Of a stretch of DNA of 64,000 nt, positions 13,558 to 23,141 are shown in pieces. The first letter of the stretch is position 1, and each line of letters opens with the position of its first letter. The stretch comes from JBJSXJ01 sp044235425 (lineage in GTDB: Bacteria > Planctomycetota > Planctomycetia > Pirellulales > Pirellulaceae): the NCBI GenBank assembly GCA_044235425.1, contig JBIIHW010000030.1, positions 1-64,000 of the forward strand, read 5' to 3'. The translations under genes and the position numbers were made by a program. The notes beneath the pieces were generated by a model. That model saw nothing but the letters and a program-made list of their open reading frames with translations, was not told where the DNA came from and did no database searches.

Positions 13558-16500
13558 CTAGTGATGATGTTCGCCGAATAAGGCATTCTTCTTGTCGCCA
13601 CCCGCGAGGACGTATGCGAGCAAGTCGAGGATCTCTTCGCGAGACAACTTGTTCAGCAGCCCCATCGGCATGATCGATACCGGCGATTTGCTGCGTTCGT
13701 CGATGTCCGCAACCGCGATCACCGCTGGATCACCCTTCGCCAGTGGATCAACCAACACCTGAATCTCAGTCGCCGATTCCTTCACGATCATGCCGGTCAT
13801 TACTTTGCCCGAGTTCAACACGAATGTGTTCGACTGATACTTCTCGGCAATCTCTTTCGAAGGCTCAACAATCGAGCGCAGAATATGATCCGCGGTTCGC
13901 TTGTTCGGCTCGATCTTCGTCAGGTCCGGCCCCAGTTCGCGTCCCTCGTTGTTCAGCTTGTGACAGCCGACACAGTTCGCCGCTTTGAACACGTTTCGAC
14001 CGACATCAAACGAGCGACCGTGTTCAAGCTTTTTTACATCGGCAATCAAGTCGTCATACTTCCATTCCGTATTACGACCAATCGTCTTCAGTAACTCATC
14101 CTTGAGCGGCAACTTCTTCGCCGCTAGGTAATCAGTCGGGTTCGCCTGATATTCCTCCAGACTTTCCACCACATAAAGCGCGCCGTACATGCGACGCCAA
14201 TGGCCGGGGTAGGTGCAGACGTAAGGATAAATTCCCGGCGTCTTCGGAACCTCAAACGAAATCGACTGACTCTGTCCCGATTCAATCAGTTTGCTGGCCA
14301 GCAAAATCTTGTCTGACTTCGGCACATACTGTCGGTCCTTCGCGTCGGCATCGCGTGCGGTCGCTTCCGCCAGCAATCCAACTTCTTCCAACGAGCCCGG
14401 CAGCACGATCGCAAAATTGTGCGGCATGTTGTCCGTGTTGGTAATCCGGAACTCGACCGGCTTGCCAGCTTGCACAACAATCAGTTCCTTGTCGTAGATC
14501 ATGCGTTCGACCACCGTACCAATGGCGATCACGGGCACGTCAAGGTTTTCGAGTCGATCAAGAATCGCCTTCGCCCGTTCCGGAGGCAGCTTTCCAGCCA
14601 ACGACTTGGCCAGCGCTACCGCTTCGACCGCTGACCCCGTGGTGCGTAGTCGAGCGGGAATGCTGCTTAAATAGCCCACGAGATTGTCTGCCAATCCGGG
14701 CACTTCCTTCTCGGCCCAGAACTGGGCATCGATCGTCTTGAGCACACTGATCGCAGCCGGCCGATTTTTACCAGCTTTGACAAGTGTCGCCAGATCTTGG
14801 AACTTCGCCGCTTCGTTCCCCGGTATCGTGGTGAGCGAGCGGATCGCAACATCATGAACTGTCTCTTCGCCCCCGCCCACGGACAATACATTCGTGGGCA
14901 GCTTTTGCTTATTGATCCCAGGTCCCGACCAGGCAAAACCGAAGGCGTCGCCGCCACCATTATCAAAGTAGGTGACCACGAGCGGATGACTGCCCGCGGC
15001 CAGTTCCACCGTCGCCGTCTTTTCGACCGGTCCATGCAATCCATCGTTATCGATAAGTAGCTTGCCATCCAAGTAACAGCGCGAGCCGTCATCTGAGTTC
15101 AAGTAGAACGTGTACTTTCCGGGCTTGGTAATCGCCAAATCCGCCGTGAAACGCAAGGCAAAAGCATCGTCTGCCTTCTTGGGAGCCACATTCATGACAA
15201 TTTCCGGCACAATTCCGCTTGCGTTGGGCTTCAACTTCGCGAGCGTCTCCAGCGCCACATTCGGTGGATTGGGCGCAAAGAAGTCCACCAGGACTCCGCT
15301 GCGTGCCAGCGACGCACCACCCGCTTCCGCTTGCAGATTCGGCGGCAACTCGAACATGAGCGACCGCACTGAGCTGTAAAGCTTTCCGCGCAATTCGGCA
15401 TTCGGCACCATCGCCAGCGAAGTCAGCAAATCTCGCAAACTATTCTTGCTGCTGGAGGCGGCCAGGAACGCCGCATCACCCGATCCATCCGCGGCAATCC
15501 AAGCTGCATAGCCAAGCTGCCGAGTGGCCAGTTCGCGCCCCTTGGTGGCAAACTTTTCCAGCTGCGTGCGTACCTTCTTCAGATCCGTAGCGGGTTGTTC
15601 AGCCAGGAGTTGCCCCAGCGAACTCAGCGACTCAGGATTTCCTGCCGCATCACGCTGTTCGATCATCGACAGCAGCAGTGGCAAGTTACTGGCCTGACGC
15701 AACTTTGCCAGCCCCGTCAACGCAGTTCGCAGGGCCGCTGCCGATGCATTCGGACGACTGATCACCGCTTCGTACACCGCTTCACTCGCCGGCATCTTGA
15801 GCAGATCCTCGACACTCGAGTTTCGCAGTGCGTAAATCTGAGCCGCCTTCGAGAGCGGCTTATTGGCAGCCAGAGCATCCTGAATCAACTTGTCGACATT
15901 GATTTGGCCTCGAGCATATTTCAGCACGGTATCGAGCTCGGGATCGAGCGGTCGCCCCGCTACTTCGAACAGCACTTCCGCGGCTGTCTCACCACCAAAA
16001 TTCACCGCCGACTTCACCGCTTCAGCACGAACCAACGCCGCATCGTCACGAGCTCCTGCGAGCAGCGTCGACTCCCAGTTGCTGATGCGGCTACTCCAAT
16101 GTCCCAGCGTGCGAATCGCAGCGGCGCGTACACGTGGTTCCGCCGCCTGGAACACCGTTTTCACCAAGTCAAGCTGTGGCACTCGATGCTCTTCCAACAC
16201 CCAGAGCGACTCGAGTAGTGCCTGGGCATGATCGGCCTTCTTGACATCCAGCGTTGCCGTGAACTTGGCCAGTTCCGTCACAACTTCTTTCGAGTCTCGG
16301 CCGGAAAGTTCCAGGCGAGCTCGGTAGCGAACACCATTCTCTTTCGAGAGGAAAGCGGCAAAGACTTCCGGAATCGGTTTGCCCTTAAGCTTGACGGGCT
16401 GGAGTGCCGGGCGTCCCTTGGCCGTCACTCGATAGATGCGTCCGTGATTCCGATCGCGATTTGGATCTCGCATGTTGTGCTGCATGTGACCGATGATGGC

Positions 16501-18588
16501 ATTCGACCAATCGGAAACATAGAGCGCCCCGTCACCGCCCACTTCTACATCGGAAGGTCGGAAATTCGGATCGCTCGACACCAGAATCGGCTCGATTTCC
16601 ACCGCGCGAATATCCGCTCCGTTGTACTTCACCTCGTGCTGCAAGACGCCGAGGAAACCGATGCAATTGCAGATCAAGAAGTTACCCTGATTCTTTTCGG
16701 GGAAGTGACTGCTCGACAAAATACCGGTCGCCGCCACCGGGCGCACCCGCTTGTCAAACCACTGCTTGTTGCCGATTCCCTTCCCGATGTTGACGTACGA
16801 CCCCGTACCACTCGTACCGTCATTCGCAAACTGGTAACCCCACTGATCGAACACGTCCCCGTGTGGGTTCGGTCCAATCGGGAAATGGAATTCCATCTCA
16901 AAGGTCCGCGGGTTGAAACGATGCACTCCGCTGGCCCCTGAACGGACGGTCTGCGTCGGCGTCTCCATCGCCGCAACATTGAAAATACCACGCGACCAGT
17001 AAAGCCAACCGTCGGGTCCAATCAGCATCGCGTTGGCCGAGTGATGCGAATCGGCGCTGCAAACGCCCTGCAACATCCGAATCTTCAGATCCGCCTTGTC
17101 ATCGCCGTCCGTATCCTTTAGGAACCAAATTTCTGGCAGAGCAGCGACCAGCATGCCACCACCCCAGAATTCAAACCCAGTGACGCTATTGAGTTCATCC
17201 GCGAACGTCACACAGCGATCGGCAACACCATCTCCATCATCGTCGGGCAGGCAGATGATTTTATCGCGGCGCGGCTCAGTCGGATTCCAGTGCGGATACG
17301 AAGGCCAAACCGAAGCAAAGAGACGCCCGTTCGTGTCGACCGCCATCTGCACGGGATTGATCAGTTCCGGAAACATCTCTTCGGAAGCAAACAGGTTGAC
17401 CTGCATGCCTTCGGCCACCTTCATTTGACCGATCGCTTCCTTACCGCCCAGATACTGATGTTTGCCACCTTCGAGCTTGCCGGGGATGTTGGTCTTCACC
17501 GCAAGCTGCACAGGAAGATTGTCGTCCTTAACTTTAAGGTCACCGCCACGAGCCACCGCCCACACTCGACGATCGCGATTTTCCGTCATCACGTCAAAGA
17601 TTTCCATCTCGCGCATCATCACATCGGCGTTCGATTGACCGAACCAGGCGAGCTTCGAGCGACCACCGAACACGTTGTAGCCATCCACCACGCGGTAACG
17701 ACTAAACCAGTAGTAATTGCGATCGAGCACCGCTTGACGCAAGCGTTCCAGCTCCGCCTCATCCTTGGAAATCTTCTCCACTCCAAACAGCTGGCGAACG
17801 ATCACATCCGCGATCGCCCGATCACCATGCTCCAGCAGATGCACCCCGTTCATGGTGAGTGGCTTGGTGACTTGTGCGTAAAGCTGCTGGCTTGGGGTGA
17901 AGAGGTCCACGAATTGAACCTTCTTCGACTCGCACACTTCCCGCATCGCCTTGGTGTAGATCGCAAGATTCGCGTTATTCGCCGCACCATCGGGAAGATG
18001 CGGGCTGCGCAGGTTCTCATGAGCGATCGGTGAGAAGAAGACCAGTCGCGGCGGATTCTTCCCGTCGTACTTCTGCTTTTGCATGCCGTCGATGAGATCG
18101 GCCAAATCCTTGCGAAAGCCATCCAAACCAGCCGGCCCTCGCAGCGCTTCGTTGTAGCCAAAAAAGCTGAAGACCACGCTCGCCTGAGTCTTCTCCAGCC
18201 ACTGGTCGGGACTGCCAAAATTCTCTTCGCGCTGACGCACTTTCAGCTCATCACCGGAATACCCAAGGTGACGAAACGTCACATCCAGGTCGGGATATAA
18301 CGTATGGATGTAGGTCTCCAGCCAACCCGAGTGCTGCATGCGATCGGCCATGGTGTTGCCGATCACACTGATGCGATCACCCTTTTTCAGCGGGAACGTC
18401 GGATCAGCCGCCGCTGCCCAAGTCGTCGCACTCGCCACCAACCCGGCCGCCACCAGCCACAGCATGGAGCGACCGATCGCCTGCCACGACGACCAAGCGA
18501 GGCGACCGCCGGAGACAGTGGCAGAGGTAATCGTTGACGAAAGCTGTCGGCGATCAGCCGACCCGAACATGGAACTGCGATGACTCAT
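13558..18588 (-). CDS. Giant secreted multidomain protein: SGNH hydrolase, propeller dehydrogenase, HEAT, PA14, cupredoxin, cytochrome c
   Basis: The 1676-residue product starts with a signal peptide (about 38-62). Next come an SGNH/GDSL-type hydrolase domain (about 65-290, GDRISVIGNTMADRMQ and NGVHLLEHGDRAIAD); a sorbosone-dehydrogenase-like propeller (about 390-740, with LPDDDGDGVAD and SRGIFNVA); HEAT-like repeats (about 770-1050); a PA14 domain (about 1110-1250, DGSRCYLDGKLLIDNDG); and a cupredoxin domain with His in NMPHNFAIV, Cys in CTYPGHWRRMYG, then His and Met, the four ligands of a type 1 copper site. The chain ends with a cytochrome c domain, CVGCH near 1540. This is the planctomycete/Verrucomicrobia 'membrane-bound dehydrogenase plus heme' architecture. 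It probably oxidises a carbohydrate outside the cytoplasm and passes electrons through copper and heme. Confidence 0.9.
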   Translation of the reverse strand: MSHRSSMFGSADRRQLSSTITSATVSGGRLAWSSWQAIGRSMLWLVAAGLVASATTWAAAADPTFPLKKGDRISVIGNTMADRMQHSGWLETYIHTLYPDLDVTFRHLGYSGDELKVRQREENFGSPDQWLEKTQASVVFSFFGYNEALRGPAGLDGFRKDLADLIDGMQKQKYDGKNPPRLVFFSPIAHENLRSPHLPDGAANNANLAIYTKAMREVCESKKVQFVDLFTPSQQLYAQVTKPLTMNGVHLLEHGDRAIADVIVRQLFGVEKISKDEAELERLRQAVLDRNYYWFSRYRVVDGYNVFGGRSKLAWFGQSNADVMMREMEIFDVMTENRDRRVWAVARGGDLKVKDDNLPVQLAVKTNIPGKLEGGKHQYLGGKEAIGQMKVAEGMQVNLFASEEMFPELINPVQMAVDTNGRLFASVWPSYPHWNPTEPRRDKIICLPDDDGDGVADRCVTFADELNSVTGFEFWGGGMLVAALPEIWFLKDTDGDDKADLKIRMLQGVCSADSHHSANAMLIGPDGWLYWSRGIFNVAAMETPTQTVRSGASGVHRFNPRTFEMEFHFPIGPNPHGDVFDQWGYQFANDGTSGTGSYVNIGKGIGNKQWFDKRVRPVAATGILSSSHFPEKNQGNFLICNCIGFLGVLQHEVKYNGADIRAVEIEPILVSSDPNFRPSDVEVGGDGALYVSDWSNAIIGHMQHNMRDPNRDRNHGRIYRVTAKGRPALQPVKLKGKPIPEVFAAFLSKENGVRYRARLELSGRDSKEVVTELAKFTATLDVKKADHAQALLESLWVLEEHRVPQLDLVKTVFQAAEPRVRAAAIRTLGHWSSRISNWESTLLAGARDDAALVRAEAVKSAVNFGGETAAEVLFEVAGRPLDPELDTVLKYARGQINVDKLIQDALAANKPLSKAAQIYALRNSSVEDLLKMPASEAVYEAVISRPNASAAALRTALTGLAKLRQASNLPLLLSMIEQRDAAGNPESLSSLGQLLAEQPATDLKKVRTQLEKFATKGRELATRQLGYAAWIAADGSGDAAFLAASSSKNSLRDLLTSLAMVPNAELRGKLYSSVRSLMFELPPNLQAEAGGASLARSGVLVDFFAPNPPNVALETLAKLKPNASGIVPEIVMNVAPKKADDAFALRFTADLAITKPGKYTFYLNSDDGSRCYLDGKLLIDNDGLHGPVEKTATVELAAGSHPLVVTYFDNGGGDAFGFAWSGPGINKQKLPTNVLSVGGGEETVHDVAIRSLTTIPGNEAAKFQDLATLVKAGKNRPAAISVLKTIDAQFWAEKEVPGLADNLVGYLSSIPARLRTTGSAVEAVALAKSLAGKLPPERAKAILDRLENLDVPVIAIGTVVERMIYDKELIVVQAGKPVEFRITNTDNMPHNFAIVLPGSLEEVGLLAEATARDADAKDRQYVPKSDKILLASKLIESGQSQSISFEVPKTPGIYPYVCTYPGHWRRMYGALYVVESLEEYQANPTDYLAAKKLPLKDELLKTIGRNTEWKYDDLIADVKKLEHGRSFDVGRNVFKAANCVGCHKLNNEGRELGPDLTKIEPNKRTADHILRSIVEPSKEIAEKYQSNTFVLNSGKVMTGMIVKESATEIQVLVDPLAKGDPAVIAVADIDERSKSPVSIMPMGLLNKLSREEILDLLAYVLAGGDKKNALFGEHHH

Positions 18589-18607
18589 GATGGTTTCCCG
18601 GGAGGTG

Positions 18608-18628
18608 AGAAAACCGCTTCAAGGCGGC
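18608..18628 (-). terminator. Terminator-like hairpin after the transaldolase gene
   Basis: On the minus strand CCGC-CTTGAA-GCGG is followed by TTTTC. It lies between the transaldolase stop at 18701 and the giant gene start at 18588, so it could end the transaldolase transcript. The T-run is short. Confidence 0.5.
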
Positions 18629-18700
18629 GTTTTAAATGTGGATGGTAAGTTGATTGTTCCAAGGTAACACAAACAAGCATGAAGCATGTAGACCGCTCGC

Positions 18701-19825
18701 TCATCGAGCTTGATCACGTGCCTTCTCAATCACGGATAGCAGTTTGGCAAAGGCGTCGACAAAGAGCTGAACACCTTCCACCAATAGCTGATCGGTCACG
18801 ACCTTAAGTGACACGCCGGCCTTGGGAAGCGCTGCGAGCACCGCTTCGGCGCCCGCGACATTCTCGGTGAGGCTCGCACGCAGCCGGCCATGATCTCGGA
18901 ACGCATCATAGGTCGCGGGTGGAATCGTATTCACCGTGTCTGGCCCAATCAACTCTTCAACGTATACCACATCGCGATAGGCGGGATTCTTCGTGCCGGT
19001 GCTGGCCCAGAGCAGGCGCTGTGTTTGAGCGCCTTGGGCGGCCAACTTGTCCCAGCGAGCACCAGAATAGATTTTTCCGTAGCGCTGATACGTCACCTTG
19101 GCATTGGCAATGGCAGTCTGGCCAAGCAGGGACTGCAATTCTTTTTTGTGAGCCTCATCCGTGGTCGACGCGATGGCGGCCTGCAATTGTTTATCCACCG
19201 CCGTGTCAATACGACTGATGAAGAAACTCGCCACGCTTGCGATGCGTGCAAGCGAGTGCCCGGCGGACAGTGCTTGCTCTAAACCAGCCAAATAGGCCGC
19301 CGCTGTCTCTTCGTAAGCGGCGAGATCGAAGAGCAGCGTGACGTTGATATTAATACCGGCAGCAATCAGCGTTTGGATGGCTGGAATACCGGCCGGCGTG
19401 GCGGGCACTTTGATCATTAAGTTGGGACGGTTCACAGCGGCCCACAAGCGTTTCGCTTCCTCGATCGTGCCAGCCGTGTCGTGGGCCAGCGTCGGTGCGA
19501 CCTCTAGGCTCACGTAGCCGTCGCGCCAGCGAGACTCTTCGTAGAGTGGTCGCAGTGCATCAGCGGCATCCTGAATGTCGCGAATGGCCAGTCGTTCAAA
19601 AATATCCTTGGCTGGGAGCGTGCGACATGCCGGCGATTCCAGCAGATCCTGGTAGTCGGCGCTATCGGCCACCGCCTTTTCGAAAATTGCCGGATTCGAG
19701 GTCATCCCGCGCAGCCCATCCTCCCGCACCAACCGCGCCAGCTCACCACTCGACATCAAACTGCGACGGATGAAATCGAGCCACACCGACTGCCCGTATT
19801 GGAACAAGTTCTGAAGAGGATTCAC
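18701..19825 (-). CDS. tal: Transaldolase
   Basis: From the GTG at 19825 the product is 374 residues, normal for the longer bacterial transaldolases. An open frame continues upstream to 19906, but GGAG sits six bases before this GTG and family similarity begins here (NPLQNLFQYGQSVWLDFI). Motifs are GMTSNPAIFEKAV near 40, NLMIKVPATPAGIPAI near 135 containing the Schiff-base Lys, and NINVTLLFDLAAYEE. It interconverts sedoheptulose-7-phosphate plus glyceraldehyde-3-phosphate and erythrose-4-phosphate plus fructose-6-phosphate in the pentose phosphate pathway. Confidence 0.93.
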   Translation of the reverse strand: MNPLQNLFQYGQSVWLDFIRRSLMSSGELARLVREDGLRGMTSNPAIFEKAVADSADYQDLLESPACRTLPAKDIFERLAIRDIQDAADALRPLYEESRWRDGYVSLEVAPTLAHDTAGTIEEAKRLWAAVNRPNLMIKVPATPAGIPAIQTLIAAGININVTLLFDLAAYEETAAAYLAGLEQALSAGHSLARIASVASFFISRIDTAVDKQLQAAIASTTDEAHKKELQSLLGQTAIANAKVTYQRYGKIYSGARWDKLAAQGAQTQRLLWASTGTKNPAYRDVVYVEELIGPDTVNTIPPATYDAFRDHGRLRASLTENVAGAEAVLAALPKAGVSLKVVTDQLLVEGVQLFVDAFAKLLSVIEKARDQAR

Positions 19826-20009
19826 AAAGTACTCCGCTGCCAGGGTAGTGAAACAAATAGTTCTGGATTTAGGAAGCGGATATCTTGCCTGCCCGGCAGA
19901 CATCATTCAATCGGAGGAGGAAGAAAAAAATTCTCTGTCGGAATTTCGCGTCGGATTCGCATGGGAGGGCAGGGGCTGCGTTGAATCCGTTCACTCAGAG
20001 TAACAAGCC

Positions 20010-22490
20010 ATGTACCGCCGAAATCCCACTAAGCGCCGCTTACAGCTGGAGTCCCTCGAGAGTCGTCATTTGATGGCGGTAGATTTCACGATGCAGTCCC
20101 AGCCGCTCAATGAAAAATCGATCAATGGCTTCCAGGAACTCGTCGTCATGGACTCGAACGGCGATGGCAAACGAGACGATTTGTTCTTTTGGACTCCTGG
20201 GACCGGCGCCAATCGGCTGCTCACCGGTGGCTTGCCTAACAGCGGAGTTCCTGCCGTTGGAATTGAATCGGGGAACATTAACACTCATTACACCGTGGCT
20301 CTGAACGGTGACTTTGATGGCGATGGTCGCCAGGATGACCTCTTTTTTTGGCGTCCAGTCGGGGGCAACAACCGCACGCTGTTTAATCAAGGTACGAGCT
20401 GGGATTTTTTAACAGACGAACCCACCCTAGGCACCGTGAACGGCTACACCAACGCGGTGGCTGGTGACTTTGATGGCGACGGTTCGGTGGATGACCTGTT
20501 CTTTTGGAATCCTCCTACGGGCAGTAACCGCCTGCTGCTGGGAACAGATCGCGGTCGGTGGACTGTCGTATCTGACCCTGTTGCTCGAGGTCATATCAAT
20601 GGATACCACCGGCTGGTCGTCGGTGATTTCGATGAAGACGGCAAGCAAGATGATATTTTTTTCTGGAGTCCCAACGGGATCAACCGGACGATTTTTCTCG
20701 GTCCAACGCGAAACTATGATTGGCTGACGAATTCCATTAACACAGCCACCGTCAATTCGTTTGACGAGTTAGTGGCGGGAGATTTCGACAGCGACGGTCG
20801 CAACGATGACATCATGTTTCGAATTACCGCAACGGGCGTCAACCGCTTGCTCACCGGCGGCGGAAAAGGGCGCTGGAGTGTGCTCACGGAGTCGATCAGC
20901 GCGGGATGGGTAAACGGTTACGGACGATCCTATGTTGGGGATTACGACCGTGACGGAAAACAAGACGACCTCCTCTACTGGTCTCCGGGCAGTGGAGCGA
21001 ATCGATCATTCTCCGGGCAATGGTACCCAGATCTACCGGGGGTAACGTGGTCAGATGGGGAGCTGAATGTCGTCGGGAATGCGATGAGCAATGTCATTGA
21101 ATTAACCCCGCTCACACGTGGTTATCAGCTAGAAATCGACGGACAAACTCAGTTTATCCCACCGGCTTACATGACCAACCGCAAGATCACCATCCAAGGC
21201 GGCGATGGAAACGACCGTATCACGAATGGGTCAGCCCTGCCAATGACGGCCTGGGGAGGACCAGGAAACGACACCTTAATTGGCGGCAGCGGCAACGATG
21301 TTTTAGACGGAGGAATTGGTAGCGATACGCTGAAAGGACAAACCGGTAATGACACCTATTCGTTCTCGGTGGCTGGACCAGTTTTTGAAATCGATAGCAT
21401 TGAGGATCCTTCTTTCGCGGGAATCGATACTCTCGACTTCACTTCCTTGACAACGACTGTTGAAGTCGACTTGGACGTTTCCTCAGAGGCTGCCAGCCAC
21501 TTGAACAGAACGGTCATATTCAGCAACCCTACTTTCATCGAAATTGTGCGTGGTGGATCTGGTAATGATGAAATCTGGGGGAGTAACCTCGGTTCCGAAC
21601 AACTTTATGGAAATGGTGGACGAGATGTGCTGCATGGTCGAGGTGGTAACGACCAGCTATTCGGCGGCGCGGATGTCGATGTTCTCTACGGTGATGAGGG
21701 GAATGACTGGCTGGAAGCTGGCAGCGCTCAAGAAACGGTAGATGGCGGAGGAGACCTGGACAGAGACATTAATGCCTATCGTTGGGCGATCGATGGTACC
21801 CGTCCAGACGACATCCGACAAAATGGATCTGGCACCTGTTGGTTTCTCGCAGCCTTGTCCGCAGTCTCGCGCAACACCGACCTCACCAATCGCATTCGAT
21901 ACCTGGGCAACTATCGCTTCGAGGTGACGATCTACCACCGAGATAGCGGTGTCCAGGAAAAGCAAGTCGTCTTCTTTGACGGGACCGTCGCCGTTACGGA
22001 TGCCTCAACCATCCAAAACTCTACCGCTACCGGCACGGATGAATACTGGGTGTTGCTGATGAATCGCGCCGCTCTTCAATCGATGGGAATCAGCTACTTA
22101 AATGTGGAACAAGCGTCAAAGGCAGGTGGAGATATCACACAGGCCTTACGCGCCGTGACCGGACGCAACGCAACCCTGGAAGACGGCGTGCGATTTGGCT
22201 TTTTGCCCGATCTTACCGACGCCCAATATCTCAGGGTCATCCGTGACGCCCTTGCCCGACGCCGCCCCGTCATTGCCTCGCGAACCTCTGTTTCTCACGA
22301 TATCGTTGTGGGTTTGCACGCCTACTCTGTTGTGGGTGTCAGTGGCAGCAATGTGCGGATTCGCAACCCCTGGGGAATAGATAACAGCGGCATTACAGGC
22401 GTTTTCACCGATGGCCCGAACGATGGCTACGTGACCATTACGATAAGCCAATTCCGTCGTGTTTTCGATGATGGAATTGGTTACGTCTAA
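20010..22490 (+). CDS. Secreted calpain-like (C2) cysteine protease with FG-GAP and RTX repeats
   Basis: The 826-residue product begins RRLQLESLESRHLMAVDF, a leader typical of planctomycete surface proteins. Residues about 30-340 hold seven VCBS/FG-GAP-like repeats built on GDFDGDGRQDDLFFW, a calcium-binding propeller. At about 393-455 and 515-575 are RTX nonapeptide repeats such as GGPGNDTLIGGSGNDVLDGG. The C-terminal part (about 590-826) looks like a family C2 peptidase: GSGTCWFLAALSAVSR near 610 with the nucleophile Cys, GLHAYSVVGVSG near 770 with the His and IRNPWG near 786 with the Asn. Calpain domains fused to calcium-binding repeats suggest a calcium-dependent extracellular protease. 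No type I secretion genes are adjacent. Confidence 0.85.
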   Translation: MYRRNPTKRRLQLESLESRHLMAVDFTMQSQPLNEKSINGFQELVVMDSNGDGKRDDLFFWTPGTGANRLLTGGLPNSGVPAVGIESGNINTHYTVALNGDFDGDGRQDDLFFWRPVGGNNRTLFNQGTSWDFLTDEPTLGTVNGYTNAVAGDFDGDGSVDDLFFWNPPTGSNRLLLGTDRGRWTVVSDPVARGHINGYHRLVVGDFDEDGKQDDIFFWSPNGINRTIFLGPTRNYDWLTNSINTATVNSFDELVAGDFDSDGRNDDIMFRITATGVNRLLTGGGKGRWSVLTESISAGWVNGYGRSYVGDYDRDGKQDDLLYWSPGSGANRSFSGQWYPDLPGVTWSDGELNVVGNAMSNVIELTPLTRGYQLEIDGQTQFIPPAYMTNRKITIQGGDGNDRITNGSALPMTAWGGPGNDTLIGGSGNDVLDGGIGSDTLKGQTGNDTYSFSVAGPVFEIDSIEDPSFAGIDTLDFTSLTTTVEVDLDVSSEAASHLNRTVIFSNPTFIEIVRGGSGNDEIWGSNLGSEQLYGNGGRDVLHGRGGNDQLFGGADVDVLYGDEGNDWLEAGSAQETVDGGGDLDRDINAYRWAIDGTRPDDIRQNGSGTCWFLAALSAVSRNTDLTNRIRYLGNYRFEVTIYHRDSGVQEKQVVFFDGTVAVTDASTIQNSTATGTDEYWVLLMNRAALQSMGISYLNVEQASKAGGDITQALRAVTGRNATLEDGVRFGFLPDLTDAQYLRVIRDALARRRPVIASRTSVSHDIVVGLHAYSVVGVSGSNVRIRNPWGIDNSGITGVFTDGPNDGYVTITISQFRRVFDDGIGYV

Positions 22491-22542
22491 ATCGCCAAAC
22501 GAACCATTCGATACGCCAGTTGCCTGATGTGCACCCGCTGCG

Positions 22543-23127
22543 CTACCGATCCTCGAATTCCTCATTCCAAATCCGGCGAATGAGGTTGAGTTTTCGTTCG
22601 ATCTTGCGCTCCGTGCACCGCAGATTCTCGGCTATCTCGCGGTTCGTGTAGTTCATAAATCGCATGATTGCGATCGTGCGCTGTTCATCATTGTCGAGCT
22701 TGTTTAACAGGTCTTCCGCTGACTGATCAAAGTCCCGCATCGGTACCGACTCGAGTAATTGCAACGGTGAAAAATCCTCGCCAAAATCACATTCATTCAG
22801 CACTGCTCCGCCACCACGTTTTTGCGACAACTCGCGACTGAGATGACGACGCGCCTTGCGAATCGTGATCGTCGCCAAGAGCTTCCACAATTCGTTTCGC
22901 CCTAAATCGTGCGCGAATGAACCACTCTTGGTTCTCAGCAGAAAACTCGCAAAAGCGCTATGAGCGGCATCGATGGGATCGAGTACACCAGGTCGTCGAC
23001 CGCCTAAGATTTGTCGAGCCAACTGAATGAGTCGTGGACAATAGTGATTCCAGATTCCCTCAGCCGCTTCGTCATCACCGCTACGCAGACGAATAAACAG
23101 CTCCGTAATGGACTCGCCCTCAGACAT
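22543..23127 (-). CDS. ECF-family RNA polymerase sigma factor
   Basis: The 194-residue product has sigma region 2 (WNHYCPRLIQLARQIL, then DPIDAAHSAFASFL) and region 4 (DNDEQRTIAIMRFMNYTNREIAENL followed by CTERKIERKLNLIRRIW, a helix-turn-helix). This layout is common in planctomycete ECF sigma factors. It is encoded 14 bases after the end of a large Ser/Thr kinase gene on the same strand, and ECF sigmas linked to such kinases are thought to be controlled by phosphorylation. No anti-sigma gene is visible. Confidence 0.9.
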   Translation of the reverse strand: MSEGESITELFIRLRSGDDEAAEGIWNHYCPRLIQLARQILGGRRPGVLDPIDAAHSAFASFLLRTKSGSFAHDLGRNELWKLLATITIRKARRHLSRELSQKRGGGAVLNECDFGEDFSPLQLLESVPMRDFDQSAEDLLNKLDNDEQRTIAIMRFMNYTNREIAENLRCTERKIERKLNLIRRIWNEEFEDR

Positions 23128-23141
23128 GATTGCTCGCGATT

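Noticed and set aside
15595..18033. Long plus-strand frames (207, 237 and 247 codons) inside the giant cytochrome gene
   Set aside because: They are antisense to a gene with continuous domain similarity and have no motif of their own.
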